Positions 51,492 to 60,444 of a stretch of 64,000 nucleotides of DNA are shown here, one piece after another. The notes under the pieces are model-generated. The model had not been told where the DNA came from, did no database searches, and saw only the letters and a program-made list of their open reading frames with translations. The position numbers and the translations under genes were made by a program. Positions within the stretch are counted from its first letter, which is position 1, and each line of letters opens with the position of its first letter. Source of the stretch: Actinomycetospora sp. NBRC 106375 (GTDB taxonomy: Bacteria; Actinomycetota; Actinomycetes; Mycobacteriales; Pseudonocardiaceae); contig NZ_BSTS01000001.1 of assembly GCF_030269665.1 (NCBI RefSeq), positions 124,001-188,000 on the forward strand, in the 5' to 3' direction.

Positions 51492-52958
51492 ATGGCCGAG
51501 ACCGACCGCGAACGCCGAGTGATCGAGGACGTCACCAAGGGACTGATCATCGGCGGGTCGGTGCGCGACGCGACCGACGGGCGGACGTTCGGCGTGGAGG
51601 ACCCCTCGACCGGGGAGATCCTCTGCGACGTCGCCGACGCCTCGCCGGCCGACGGGATGGCCGCGCTCGACGCCGCGGCGTCCGCCCAGCCCGCGTGGGC
51701 GGCCACGGCCCCGCGCGAGCGCGGGGAGATCTTGCGGCGCGCCTTCGAGCTGGTCACCGAGCGGGCCGACGAGATCGCTCTGCTCATGACCCTCGAGATG
51801 GGCAAGCCGCTCGCCGAGTCGAAGGCCGAGATCACCTACGCCGCCGAGTTCTTCCGCTGGTTCTCCGAGGAGGCCGTGCGCATCAGCGGCGAGTGGAAGG
51901 TCAACGCCACCGGCAACGGGCGGGTGCTCGTCATGCGCCAGGCGATCGGGCCCTGCCTGCTGATCACGCCGTGGAACTTCCCGCTCGCGATGGGCACCCG
52001 CAAGATCGGCCCGGCGATCGCCGCGGGCTGCACGATGGTGATCAAGCCGGCGGGGCTGACGCCGCTGACGATCCTCAAGCTCGCCGACATCCTCGCCGAG
52101 GCCGGCCTGCCCGACGGCGTGCTCAACGTCGTCACCACCTCGTCCACGGGCAAGGTGATGGAGCCGCTGATCCGCGACGGGCGCATCCGCAAGCTCTCGT
52201 TCACCGGCTCCACCGAGGTCGGCCGGAAGCTCATCGAGCAGTCGGCCGAGCAGGTGCTCAAGACCTCGATGGAGCTCGGCGGCAACGCCCCGTTCGTGGT
52301 CTGCGCCGACGCGGACGTCGACGAGGCCGTCCAGGGCGCGATGCTCGCCAAGATGCGCAACATCGGCGAGGCCTGCACCGCCGCCAACCGCTTCTACGTC
52401 CACGCCGACGTCGCCGAGGAGTTCACCAAGAAGCTCACCGAGCGGATGGGCGACATGAGGGTCGGCCGCGGCACCGAGGACGGCGTGGAGGTGGGCCCAC
52501 TGGTGGAGTCCGACCAGCGCGACAAGGTCGCCGAGCTCGTCGACGACGCCGTGCAGAAGGGCGCCACCGTGCGCACCGGCGGGCAGATCCCGTCCGGCGC
52601 CGGCTACTTCTACCCGCCCACCGTGCTCGCCGACGTCCCCACCTCGGCCCGCCTGGCCAAGGAGGAGATCTTCGGCCCGGTCGCGCCGATCTTCACCTTC
52701 ACCGACGACGAGGACGCGGTGCGCGCCGCCAACGACACCGAGTTCGGCCTGGTCAGCTACCTGTACACGAACGACCTGACCCGGGCGATCCGCCTGTCCG
52801 AGCGCCTCGAGGCCGGCATGGTCGGCCTCAACCAGGGCATGGTCTCGAACGCCGGCGCCCCGTTCGGCGGCGTCAAGCAGTCGGGCCTGGGCCGTGAGGG
52901 CGGCAGCGTCGGCATCGACGAGTACCTGGAGATCAAGTACGTGGCGATGAACGTGTGA
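51492..52958 (+). CDS. NAD(P)-dependent aldehyde dehydrogenase, succinate-semialdehyde type
   Basis: A 488-residue ALDH: LLITPWNFPLAMGTRKIGPA, FTGSTEVGRKL (cofactor loop), ELGGNAPFVV with the general-base Glu, and the catalytic cysteine in NIGEACTAANRFYV. EIFGPVAPIFTF and GLGREGGSVGIDEYLEIKYV follow. The pattern matches GabD-type succinate-semialdehyde dehydrogenases. The start ATG 51492 has GGGAGGGG 5 nt upstream. It may finish a degradation pathway by oxidising an aldehyde to an acid. It ends before a strong bidirectional hairpin. Confidence 0.92.
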   Translation: MAETDRERRVIEDVTKGLIIGGSVRDATDGRTFGVEDPSTGEILCDVADASPADGMAALDAAASAQPAWAATAPRERGEILRRAFELVTERADEIALLMTLEMGKPLAESKAEITYAAEFFRWFSEEAVRISGEWKVNATGNGRVLVMRQAIGPCLLITPWNFPLAMGTRKIGPAIAAGCTMVIKPAGLTPLTILKLADILAEAGLPDGVLNVVTTSSTGKVMEPLIRDGRIRKLSFTGSTEVGRKLIEQSAEQVLKTSMELGGNAPFVVCADADVDEAVQGAMLAKMRNIGEACTAANRFYVHADVAEEFTKKLTERMGDMRVGRGTEDGVEVGPLVESDQRDKVAELVDDAVQKGATVRTGGQIPSGAGYFYPPTVLADVPTSARLAKEEIFGPVAPIFTFTDDEDAVRAANDTEFGLVSYLYTNDLTRAIRLSERLEAGMVGLNQGMVSNAGAPFGGVKQSGLGREGGSVGIDEYLEIKYVAMNV

Positions 52959-52974
52959 GGTGCGCTGCGCGCAC

Positions 52975-53014
52975 GTGAGCAGTTCGGCCAGCTATGACTG
53001 GCCGAACTGCTCAC
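52975..53014. terminator. bidirectional terminator hairpin with 17-bp perfect stem
   Basis: GTGAGCAGTTCGGCCAG pairs perfectly with CTGGCCGAACTGCTCAC around loop CTATGA. It lies between convergent genes. The stop codon of the DUF3616 gene is inside the right arm. This is the strongest hairpin of the window. Confidence 0.85.
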
Positions 53015-54066
53015 ATGGCCGCAGGCCACAGGTCCCCGACGAGACGGGTGCCGTCGAGGCGGTGCGGGGCCGGGGTGTCGTGCAGGACGAGCAGACCCTC
53101 GGGCAGGACGGCGAGGCCCTCGGGGCGGTCGCAGCCCCGGCCCACCGCCACCTCGGTGACCAGCGCGACCTCGTCGCCCGTGATCGCGGGCGGCAGCGGG
53201 CCCGCCGCGCCACCGGGCAGGCGCACAATGCGGGCCGGGCCGTCGAGCACCATCGTCGGCCCGGCCAGGATCAGCAGGTCGTCGCCCTCGCGGGCGAGGT
53301 CGCGCACCCCGAGGCCCTCGAGGTCGACGAAGTGCTTGGTCACGCCGTCGAGCACGAGCTTGCCGCCGTCCGCGTGCACCGCGACCTCGAGCAGCACCGC
53401 CCACCCGCGCAGCACCGGGCCCCGCAGCCCGAGCACCACGGCGCCGCCCGCCTGGGCGTCGCGCACCGCGACGCCCTCGACGTCGAAGCCGTTGTCCTTG
53501 CCGGGGATGTCGAGGAACGGGGCGAGGTGCTCGTCGTCGGCCAGGGCCGCGAGGAGTCCCTTCTTCCCGGCGGGCAGCCGGGCCGCCTCGCCGAGCCCCG
53601 AGACCTCCTTGCCGGCCCGGACGGTGTGCGGCCCCTCGGGCCCGTCCTTCAGCGGCAGGCGGGCCAGCACGCTGCGGGACGGTTGCGGGTCGACGTCGGC
53701 GAGCCGGGGCCCGACCTCGGCGGGCGCGGTGCCGGGCTTGATCCGCTTGCGCTTCGCGCTGTGCGAGCCCGCCACCCAGAGGTATCCGTCGACGACGTCG
53801 AGGCCCTCGGCGTCGACCTCGTCCTCCGGGCCGCCCTTGAGGTCCACCGCGTCGGTCAGCGGCACCTCCTCGGGCAGCTCCCAATCCAGCGAGCCGCCCG
53901 GGACCCGTCGCAGCCGCAGCAGCCCGGACCCCTCGTCGGGCGCGAGGAACATCGTGTCGCCGACGACGGCCACCCCGGAGAGATCCACCCCGGCGGTGGG
54001 GGCGTACGGGCCGAGGTCGAGGCGGACGGGCAGGGGCGTGCTCGGGACGGCGTTCATCGCCACCAT
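53011..54066 (-). CDS. DUF3616 domain protein (beta-propeller-like)
   Basis: About 351 residues without signal peptide or membrane helix. It contains TAGVDLSGVAVVGDTMFLAP, DLKGGPEDEVDAEGLDVVDG, WVAGSHSAKRKRIKPG and NGFDVEGVAVRD, the conserved repeats of DUF3616 proteins, which probably fold as a phytase-like or beta-propeller domain. Function unknown. ATG 54066 is used here. ATG 54057 is in frame. It appears monocistronic and ends inside the 17-bp hairpin. Confidence 0.82.
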   Translation of the reverse strand: MVAMNAVPSTPLPVRLDLGPYAPTAGVDLSGVAVVGDTMFLAPDEGSGLLRLRRVPGGSLDWELPEEVPLTDAVDLKGGPEDEVDAEGLDVVDGYLWVAGSHSAKRKRIKPGTAPAEVGPRLADVDPQPSRSVLARLPLKDGPEGPHTVRAGKEVSGLGEAARLPAGKKGLLAALADDEHLAPFLDIPGKDNGFDVEGVAVRDAQAGGAVVLGLRGPVLRGWAVLLEVAVHADGGKLVLDGVTKHFVDLEGLGVRDLAREGDDLLILAGPTMVLDGPARIVRLPGGAAGPLPPAITGDEVALVTEVAVGRGCDRPEGLAVLPEGLLVLHDTPAPHRLDGTRLVGDLWPAAM

Positions 54067-54130
54067 CGTCCCGCGCGCGGGTGCCGCGACGGAAGAAGAT
54101 CGCGGAGGAGCACCGGGCGGGGGCCCCGTC

Positions 54131-54523
54131 TCATCGCTTCGTGAAGGTGAAGACGGCCGTGCGCCCGTCGGACGACTCGAGACGCACCGTCGAGGAGTCC
54201 TCGACGAACGACCCGCCCTGGGGGATGCGGGTCACGGTGCCGTCGTCCTCGACGTCCACCCAGCCGGGCCCGATCGCGTTCACGCCGAAGTCCACCCCGT
54301 CGTTGTTCCGCGGCGGGCGCCGTGGCGTGCTGCTGCGCGTCCGCGTCGACTGGTTCGCGTCCGGCTGGGTGACCTCGACGGGTGCGCCACTGACCGTCGC
54401 GCGGCAGGTGCTGCCGCTGCAGCTGACCGAGGTGCTGGAGCCGCCGCTGCAGCCGGCGAGCGGGCAGCCCGCGAGGACGGCCAGGACCAGGGCGCCGGTC
54501 GGGGAACGGCGAAGGGCGATCAT
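54131..54523 (-). CDS. lipoprotein of unknown function
   Basis: A 130-residue protein. The signal peptide ALVLAVLAGC or the longer CPLAGC gives a lipobox (LAGC), so it is secreted and lipid-anchored. A disulfide-capable VSCSGSTCRATVSG follows, then a Pro/Arg/Thr-rich spacer and a small C-terminal beta domain ending DGRTAVFTFTKR. ATG 54523 with GGAGCGGGC upstream. No family recognised. It starts 46 bases downstream of the gltX stop on the same strand. Confidence 0.72.
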   Translation of the reverse strand: MIALRRSPTGALVLAVLAGCPLAGCSGGSSTSVSCSGSTCRATVSGAPVEVTQPDANQSTRTRSSTPRRPPRNNDGVDFGVNAIGPGWVDVEDDGTVTRIPQGGSFVEDSSTVRLESSDGRTAVFTFTKR

Positions 54524-54569
54524 GCCCGCTCCGACGGTCCGGAAGGAGCGGAATGTTCCGGGCGGACCC

Positions 54570-56222
54570 TCAGCCGGTGACGGCCCGCAGGCGCCGGACG
54601 ACCTCGTCGGCGCCGAGCGCCCGGGTGACCTCGTAGAGGTCCGGGCTGCGCTGCGCCCCCGTGATCGCGACCCGGGCGACGTTGGCGGCGTCGCGCAGCA
54701 TGCCCGGGTAGGCGTCGGGGTCCTTCTTGTACGTCTTCGGGTTCGGCGCGAAGCCGTGCCGGGCGGCGAGGTCGCGGATCTGCTGGAACCAGGTCGGCTG
54801 GTCGCCCTCGTGGGTGTAGGTGTCGGCGAGGTCGGCCGCGACCGTGCGCACGAGCGACGGGTCCAGCTCGCCGAAGCGCTCGTCGGCCGGGTCGGTGACG
54901 TCGGTGAACAGCTCCGGGAAGAAGAACCCGTAGGCGTCACGGAAGTCCGACCACTTCGCGAGGTCCTTGCGCGGGTTCTCCACGCCGACCCGCTCGACGT
55001 CGATCGCGGCGAGCGCCAGCTCGGGGTTCGCGTCGAGCACCTTGACGATCTCGGGGTCGTACTCGGCGGCCCAGGTGCGCACGCCGGCGAGCACGTCCGG
55101 ACCGGGCAGCGTCGCGATGTGGTCGGCGGAGATGTCGGAGAGCTTCACCGTGTCGACCAGCGGCCCGGCGAGCCCGAACTCGTCGAGGCGCAGCGGGGTC
55201 GCCAGGGCCTCGGCCAGCGGCATCTCCGCCAGGCGCGGGTTGGCCAGCCCGCGCAGGTAGTACTGCACGGCGGGCACCGGGAAGCCGGCCTCGAGGTAGA
55301 AGTCGACCGACGCCTCGGGGTCCTTGCGCTTGGAGAGCTTCCGCTTGGACCCGCCCTCCTGCTTCATCAGCGGGGCCAGGTGCGCGTAGTCGACCGGGTC
55401 GAAGCCCAGCGCGGCGAAGAGCTGGCGGTGCACCGGCACCGACGAGAGCCACTCCTCGGTGCGGACGACGAGGTTCGTGCGCATGAGGTGGTCGTCCACC
55501 GCGTGCGCGAAGTGGTAGGTCGGCAGCCGCACCGGGTTCTCCGAGGTCTTGAGGATGACCACGTCGTTGTGGTTGTCCTCGGCCTCGACGCGGCCGCGCA
55601 GGCGGTCGGTGAACGCGAACCGCTCCCCCACCAGGCCCAGAGACCGGAACCGCGCCACCCACGGCTTCCCGGCGTCCAGCGCCGCCGCCACGTCCTCGGC
55701 CGAGGCGTCGCGCCACGGCGCCCACCGGCCGTAATAGCCGGTCGGCAGCTTCAGGGTGCGCTGGGCGTCGGAGATCTCCGCCAGCTCCTCCTTGGTGGCG
55801 AAGCAGGGGTAGGCCTTGCCCTCGCGCATCAGCTCGCGCACGTAGGCCTGGTAGATCGCCGCCCGCGCCGACTGGTGGTACGGCCCGTACGCCCCGCTGG
55901 GCGCGGGGATGTCCCCCTCGTCGGGCATCAGGTCGAACGCCTCGAAGGCCCGCCGGAACTGCGCGTCGGCGCCCTCGACCTCGCGGCTCTGGTCGGTGTC
56001 CTCGATCCGCAGCACGTAGACGCCGCCGGTCGAGTGGGCGAGGTCGCGCGAGACCATCGCCGTGTAGAGCCCGCCGACGTGCACGAACCCGGTCGGACTG
56101 GGTCCGAAGCGCGTCACGAGCGCGCCCTCGGCCAGCTCACGCGGGGGGTAGCGCTCCTCGAGCTCGGCGGGCTCGGGCAGGTCGGCCGGGAACAGGCCGT
56201 CGACGAGGGCGCGATCGAGCAT
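54570..56222 (-). CDS. gltX: glutamate--tRNA ligase, long clostridial/mollicute-like form
   Basis: A 550-residue class I synthetase that charges tRNA with glutamate. HIGH-type site SPTGFVHVGG at about residue 42 and KMSKS-type RKLSKRKDPE near residue 300. Unlike the roughly 490-residue actinobacterial GltX, it has an N-terminal extension (LPEPAELEERYPPRELAEGA) and blocks such as YGPYHQSARAAIYQAYVREL and PTGYYGRWAPWRDAS, which I associate with the clostridial/mollicute form. It may be a second, horizontally acquired GluRS. TAGCCT stands 6 nt before ATG 56222 with no ribosome site, indicating leaderless transcription. Confidence 0.9.
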   Translation of the reverse strand: MLDRALVDGLFPADLPEPAELEERYPPRELAEGALVTRFGPSPTGFVHVGGLYTAMVSRDLAHSTGGVYVLRIEDTDQSREVEGADAQFRRAFEAFDLMPDEGDIPAPSGAYGPYHQSARAAIYQAYVRELMREGKAYPCFATKEELAEISDAQRTLKLPTGYYGRWAPWRDASAEDVAAALDAGKPWVARFRSLGLVGERFAFTDRLRGRVEAEDNHNDVVILKTSENPVRLPTYHFAHAVDDHLMRTNLVVRTEEWLSSVPVHRQLFAALGFDPVDYAHLAPLMKQEGGSKRKLSKRKDPEASVDFYLEAGFPVPAVQYYLRGLANPRLAEMPLAEALATPLRLDEFGLAGPLVDTVKLSDISADHIATLPGPDVLAGVRTWAAEYDPEIVKVLDANPELALAAIDVERVGVENPRKDLAKWSDFRDAYGFFFPELFTDVTDPADERFGELDPSLVRTVAADLADTYTHEGDQPTWFQQIRDLAARHGFAPNPKTYKKDPDAYPGMLRDAANVARVAITGAQRSPDLYEVTRALGADEVVRRLRAVTG

Positions 56223-56335
56223 GTGCCCAGGCTACGAGGTGGCCTCGTGCGTGACCCACGAGACGTCCCGCCGGGGAAGCACGCGCCGCCCCGCCGCGCT
56301 CCACGTCACGGTTCTCGCGATGGGGAGTGGTCAGG

Positions 56336-57265
56336 ATGACCGACACGGCACGCGCGGTCCGGTTCGACGCCTACGGCGACGTGGACGTCCTGGAGGTTCG
56401 TGAGGTCGAGGTCCCGCCGCCCTCGCGCGGCGAGGTGCAGGTCCGCGTCCGGGCCGCGGGCATCAACCCGGGCGAGAGCATCATCCGCTCCGGCGGCTAC
56501 CACTCGCGGCTGCCCGGGACGTTCCCCTCGGGCGAGGGCAGCGACCTCGCGGGCGTCGTCAGCGCGGTCGGCGAGGACGCCGGCGACTGGCGCGTGGGCG
56601 ACGAGGTCCTGGGCTGGACCGACCGCCGCGGCAGCCACGCCGAGCTGGTGACCGTGCCCGCGGACCACCTCGTGCGCAAGCCGGCCGCGGTGCCCTTCGA
56701 GGTCGCGGGCGCGCTCTACGTCGCCGGTGCGGCCGCCGTAGGGGCCGTCCGGGCGGTGGACCCGCAGCCCGGCGAGACGGTGCTGGTCAGCGGTGCCGCC
56801 GGCGGCGTCGGCTCGATCGCGGCCCAGCTCGCGCGCCGGGCCGGGGCGCGGGTGATCGGGGTGGCGTCGGCGCCGAACCACGCGTGGCTGCGCGGCCTCG
56901 GGATCGAGCCCGTGGCGTACGGGGACGATCTGCGGGACGCGATCGAGAGGCTCGCGCCCGACGGCGTCGACGCCGTGGTCGACGCGTTCGGCGGCGGGTA
57001 CGTCGCACTGGCCCGCGAGCTGGGCGTGCCCGGCCCGCGGATCGACACGCTCATCGACTTCGCCGAGGTCGGCGTGGGCGGCGTGCAGGGCGAGGGCGCC
57101 GGGTCGGCCAGCAGCGCCGAGACGGTGGCGTTCCTCGCCGACCTCGTCGCCCGGGGCGAGCTGCGGGTCGAGATCGCCGCGACGTACCCGCTCGAGCAGG
57201 TGCGCGAGGCGTTCACGCGGGTCGAGCGCCGGCACACGCGCGGCAAGATCGTGCTCGTCCCCTGA
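56336..57265 (+). CDS. quinone oxidoreductase-like MDR protein
   Basis: A 309-residue zinc-free MDR: VRFDAYGDVDVLEVREVEVP, AAGINPGESIIRSG, GEGSDLAGVVSAVG, and cofactor loop SGAAGGVGSIAAQLARRAGA. The C-terminal TYPLEQVREAFTRVERRHTR and GKIVLVP are standard. It is probably an NADPH-dependent enone or quinone reductase. ATG 56336 with GGGGAG 8 nt upstream. It is divergent from gltX and ends 2 bases before the convergent SPFH gene. Confidence 0.9.
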   Translation: MTDTARAVRFDAYGDVDVLEVREVEVPPPSRGEVQVRVRAAGINPGESIIRSGGYHSRLPGTFPSGEGSDLAGVVSAVGEDAGDWRVGDEVLGWTDRRGSHAELVTVPADHLVRKPAAVPFEVAGALYVAGAAAVGAVRAVDPQPGETVLVSGAAGGVGSIAAQLARRAGARVIGVASAPNHAWLRGLGIEPVAYGDDLRDAIERLAPDGVDAVVDAFGGGYVALARELGVPGPRIDTLIDFAEVGVGGVQGEGAGSASSAETVAFLADLVARGELRVEIAATYPLEQVREAFTRVERRHTRGKIVLVP

Positions 57266-57266
57266 G

Positions 57267-58442
57267 CTACACGACGTCGTCGGGCGGGATGTCGCTGGCG
57301 TGCCGCCCGGCGCCGTTGGCCGTCGGCTCCGAACTGGCCGCCTCGGCGCGCTGCTCGGCCGCGGCGACGACCTTCGCGATCTCGGGATCGGTGCTCGTGT
57401 CGAACCAGTCGGCGACGTCGTCGTCGGTCTCGCCGGGCCGCGTGGCGGATGTGCCGTCGTCCGGCGTCGGCTGGTAACGGAAGACGCCGTCCTCGCCGGG
57501 CGCCCCGAGCATCTTGGTGAAGCCCTCGAGCGCCTTGCCGAAGTCGCTGGGCACCACCCACATCTTGTTGGCCTCGCCCTGCGCCATCTGCGGCAGCGTC
57601 TGCAGGTACTGGTAGGCCAGCATCTCCGGGGTCGGTCGTCCCGCCTTGATCGCCGCGAAGGTCTTCTCGATCGCCTTGGCCTCGCCCTGGGCCTGGTAGT
57701 ACTGCGCGGCCCGGTCGCCCTGGGCGCGCAGCATCGTCGACTGCCGGTCGGCCTCGGCCTCGAGGATCGCCGCCTGCTTGGCGCCCTCCGCCGACAGGAT
57801 CGCGGCCTGCTTGTTGCCCTGCGCCTCGGCGATGGCGGCCTCGCGGTGGCCCTCGGCGGTGAGGATCATGGCGCGCTTCTCGCGGTCGGCGCGCATCTGC
57901 TTCTCCATCGAGTCCTGGATCGACGGCGGCGGGTCGATCGCCTTGAGCTCGACGCGCACGACCCGCAGGCCCCAGGGCCCGGTGGCGTCGTCGAGGGCAC
58001 GGCGCAGCCCGGTGTTGATCGTCTCCCGCGAGGTCAGCGCCTGCTCCAGGCTCATGCCGCCGACCACGTCGCGCAGCGTCGTCGTGGTGAGCTGCTGGAC
58101 GCCGTTGATGTAGTCGTTGATCTCGTAGACGGCGTTGCGGGGCTCGGTGACCTGGTAGTAGACGACCGTGTCGATCGAGACCGTCAGGTTGTCCTGGGTG
58201 ATCACCGGCTGGGGCGGGAACGAGACGACCTGCTCCCAGAGCGCCACCCGCTCGCGGATGCGGTCGATGAACGGCACCAGGAACGTCAGCCCGGGGGCGG
58301 CGGTGCGCTGGTAGCGCCCGAGCCGCTCGATGACGGCGGCCTCGGCCTGGCGGATGACGGTGATGCTCTTGACCACCGCGGTGATGATGAGGATGAGCGC
58401 GGCGGCGATCACCACGTAGAGCACGAGCGTGATCGGGTCCAT
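57267..58442 (-). CDS. SPFH/Band 7 (stomatin-like) membrane protein
   Basis: A 391-residue protein. One N-terminal helix (ITLVLYVVIAAALILIITAV) precedes the SPFH domain with VIERLGRYQRTAAPGLTFLV, QPVITQDNLTVSIDTVVYYQ and a long alanine-glutamate-rich coiled coil (residues about 190-260, AAIAEAQGNKQAAILSAEG), then a C-terminal acidic tail. Stomatins form oligomeric scaffolds in membrane microdomains. It is paired with NfeD just upstream (1-nt overlap, TGATG), the usual stomatin-NfeD operon. Confidence 0.94.
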   Translation of the reverse strand: MDPITLVLYVVIAAALILIITAVVKSITVIRQAEAAVIERLGRYQRTAAPGLTFLVPFIDRIRERVALWEQVVSFPPQPVITQDNLTVSIDTVVYYQVTEPRNAVYEINDYINGVQQLTTTTLRDVVGGMSLEQALTSRETINTGLRRALDDATGPWGLRVVRVELKAIDPPPSIQDSMEKQMRADREKRAMILTAEGHREAAIAEAQGNKQAAILSAEGAKQAAILEAEADRQSTMLRAQGDRAAQYYQAQGEAKAIEKTFAAIKAGRPTPEMLAYQYLQTLPQMAQGEANKMWVVPSDFGKALEGFTKMLGAPGEDGVFRYQPTPDDGTSATRPGETDDDVADWFDTSTDPEIAKVVAAAEQRAEAASSEPTANGAGRHASDIPPDDVV

Positions 58443-58924
58443 CAGCTCTCTCCCTGCAGGGGTGGGCGGGACGGCGCCGGGCCGGCGGAGGCCGCCGTGA
58501 CCACGGCCGTCGCCCCGCGGATGTCGACGACGACCACGGGGTCGCCGGAGGCGAGTGCGGCGCCCTCGTGCAGCGCCGTGGCGGTCCAGAGCGCGCCGCC
58601 GATGCGCACGGTGCCCGCGTCGTGGCCGGTGATCGGCTCGACGACCTCGGCCTCGGCGCCCAGGAGGGCCGCGGGGCCGGCGTTGACGGAACCGTCGGCG
58701 TCGTGGGCACGCATCCGCCGCTGCAGCGCGGGGCGGGCGAGCAGGACCAGCGCGGCGGACGCCACGCCGAACACGACGACGTCGGCGCCGAGCGGGACGC
58801 CCAGGGCCGAGGCACCGGCCGTGACCAGCGCGGCGAGCCCGAGCATGAGGAGGACGAAGGTGCCGGACACGAGCTCGACCGCGATCAGCACCACCCCCGC
58901 GATCGCCCACAGCAGCGGGATCAC
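58442..58924 (-). CDS. NfeD-like membrane protein
   Basis: A 160-residue short NfeD homologue. Two to three helices (LLWAIAGVVLIAVELVSGTF, VLLMLGLAALVTAGASALG, VVVFGVASAALVLLARPAL) are followed by an OB-fold domain with GAEAEVVEPI and GTVRIGGALWTATA. It lacks the serine-protease domain of long NfeD. It partners the SPFH protein encoded next. GTG 58924 is the likely start. No strong ribosome site is seen. Confidence 0.9.
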   Translation of the reverse strand: MIPLLWAIAGVVLIAVELVSGTFVLLMLGLAALVTAGASALGVPLGADVVVFGVASAALVLLARPALQRRMRAHDADGSVNAGPAALLGAEAEVVEPITGHDAGTVRIGGALWTATALHEGAALASGDPVVVVDIRGATAVVTAASAGPAPSRPPLQGES

Positions 58925-58965
58925 ACCGCCGAGTGTGCCAGACGCCACTGCGCCGGAGAGGCGAT

Positions 58966-59883
58966 TCAGGCGCCCACCGTCACGAAGTCGATCAACTGCT
59001 CCATGGCCGTGATCAGGGGCGTCTCGAGGTCGGTCCACGTCGACACCGAGCTCAGGACGCGCCGGGCGCCGGCCCGCTCGTCGCCCCAGCCGAGCGCCTC
59101 GCACACCCCGCGCTTCCAGTCGATGCCCCGGGGCACCGACGGCCAGGCCTCGATCCCCACCGCGCGGGGCTTCACGGCCTCCCAGATGTCGACGTAGGGG
59201 TGACCGAGGACGAGGACGTGCTGGGACGCCGCGCCCAGGTCCCGGCGCAGACCCTCGGCGATCCGCGATTCCTTCGACCCGGTCACGAGGTGGTCCACGA
59301 GCACCCCGAGACGGCGGTCCGGACCCGGTCCGAACCCCTGTGCCGCCTCGACCAGCACGTCCGCGCCGTGCAGGGGCTCGACGACGACGCCCTCGACGCG
59401 CAGGTCGTGGCCCCACACCCGCTCGACGATCTCGGCGTCGTGCAGGCCCTCGACCCAGATCCGGTGCGGGAGGGCGGTGCGGGCCCGGACGCTCTCCACG
59501 CGGCGCGACCCCGACGCCGACCGGTGCGCCGTCTCGTCCGGCCCCGCCGCGCGCTGCGGCGGGACCAGCGTCGCGGGGCGGCCCTCGTGCAGGAACGCGG
59601 CGGGCTTGTTCGGGAAGAGCCGCCGGCGCCCGGCCGCGTCCTCCAGCACCACCTCGCGCACGTCGGCCCGGATCACCGCGCCGCAGAACGTCTCGGCGGC
59701 GTCCTCGACGACCAGCCCGGGCTCGGCGACGACGGAGACGACCTCGCGCTTCGGCGTGTGCGGCGCCATCCCCGGCAGCCCGCCGGTGCGCCCCGACCCC
59801 GACGACGGCGCGCCGCCGCGACCCGGCGCCCGCACGGCCCCGCCGGTCGAGCGGAACCCGGGGTCTCCCGACGATCCGTGCAT
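58966..59883 (-). CDS. DUF3097 domain protein
   Basis: About 305 residues, cytosolic. The Gly/Ser/Arg-rich first 35 residues may include non-native sequence, as the start is uncertain. The core is strongly family-typical: REVVSVVAEPGLVVEDAA, ALPHRIWVEGLHDAEIVERV, RRLGVLVDHLVTGSKESRIA, VLVLGHPYVDIWEAVKPRAV and PRGIDWKRGVCEALGW. The fold is probably Toprim-like, suggesting nucleic-acid work, but no function is established. Confidence 0.88.
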   Translation of the reverse strand: MHGSSGDPGFRSTGGAVRAPGRGGAPSSGSGRTGGLPGMAPHTPKREVVSVVAEPGLVVEDAAETFCGAVIRADVREVVLEDAAGRRRLFPNKPAAFLHEGRPATLVPPQRAAGPDETAHRSASGSRRVESVRARTALPHRIWVEGLHDAEIVERVWGHDLRVEGVVVEPLHGADVLVEAAQGFGPGPDRRLGVLVDHLVTGSKESRIAEGLRRDLGAASQHVLVLGHPYVDIWEAVKPRAVGIEAWPSVPRGIDWKRGVCEALGWGDERAGARRVLSSVSTWTDLETPLITAMEQLIDFVTVGA

Positions 59884-60094
59884 GCCCCGGCCCTGCGTTC
59901 TCGCCACGGCCGGCGACGTTAACGGCGCGCGGTGATCGTCCGGGCCCGACACGCCCGTGAGCCGTCCGTGTGGTGGCGTGGGCCTGGCGACCCGGTAGTC
60001 AGGGATGCGCCGGCGAGGGGCACGTTGCGCATGATCGAGAGGCCCTGGCACCGGCCGGACGTGCTTCTCGCGATCTGGCGCGCGAGCGCCGCGC

Positions 60095-60147
60095 GGAGCG
60101 AGGGGCGCCCTCGATGCGTCCCATGCAGCGAGGGCGTCCTTCGCTCC
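60095..60147. repeat. imperfect 19-bp inverted repeat (53-base hairpin)
   Basis: GGAGCGAGGGGCGCCCTCG pairs with CGAGGGCGTCCTTCGCTCC, 17 of 19 positions, and the loop itself can form TGC/GCA. Its size suits a REP-like element or a structured RNA more than a simple terminator. Confidence 0.7.
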
Positions 60148-60286
60148 CTGGGGGCGCGGCCGACCGGCCGGCGCGGATGATCAGGGGCACCTCATCGACG
60201 ATGTGCGCGCGTCGGCGGTGCACGACGCTCTCCTGATCTCCGTCACCCCGGGCCCGGCGCGGCCGTCGACGGTGAAGATCTCGAGT

Positions 60287-60327
60287 TGGTGAGCGAATGC
60301 TCCGCTGACCGGAGCGATCGCTCACCA
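60287..60327. repeat. GTGAGC-ended hairpin, 10-bp outer and 5-bp inner stem
   Basis: TGGTGAGCGA pairs with TCGCTCACCA, and inside it GCTCC pairs with GGAGC around GCTGACC. It shares the GTGAGCGA/TCGCTCAC core with the hairpin at 28018. No gene stop is close, so a terminator role is less obvious here. Confidence 0.7.
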
Positions 60328-60438
60328 GGTGGAGATCGTGCGCGCCGCGACGCTGGTGACACTCTCGCGAGATCGACATGGAGAGCGCCGAGCGGTCGCC
60401 CCGTGCCGCTCCCCCGGCGTCCCCGCCCGCACCGCCCG

Positions 60439-60444
60439 TATCGT
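60439..60444 (+). promoter_or_regulatory. -10 hexamer TATCGT for a leaderless start
   Basis: TATCGT stands 6 nt before GTG 60451, with no ribosome site in between. Confidence 0.4.

Noticed and set aside
59930-60380. Protein-coding frames in the spacer after DUF3097
   Set aside because: Short frames with no codon bias, no ribosome site and no family features. The hairpins explain the apparent structure.
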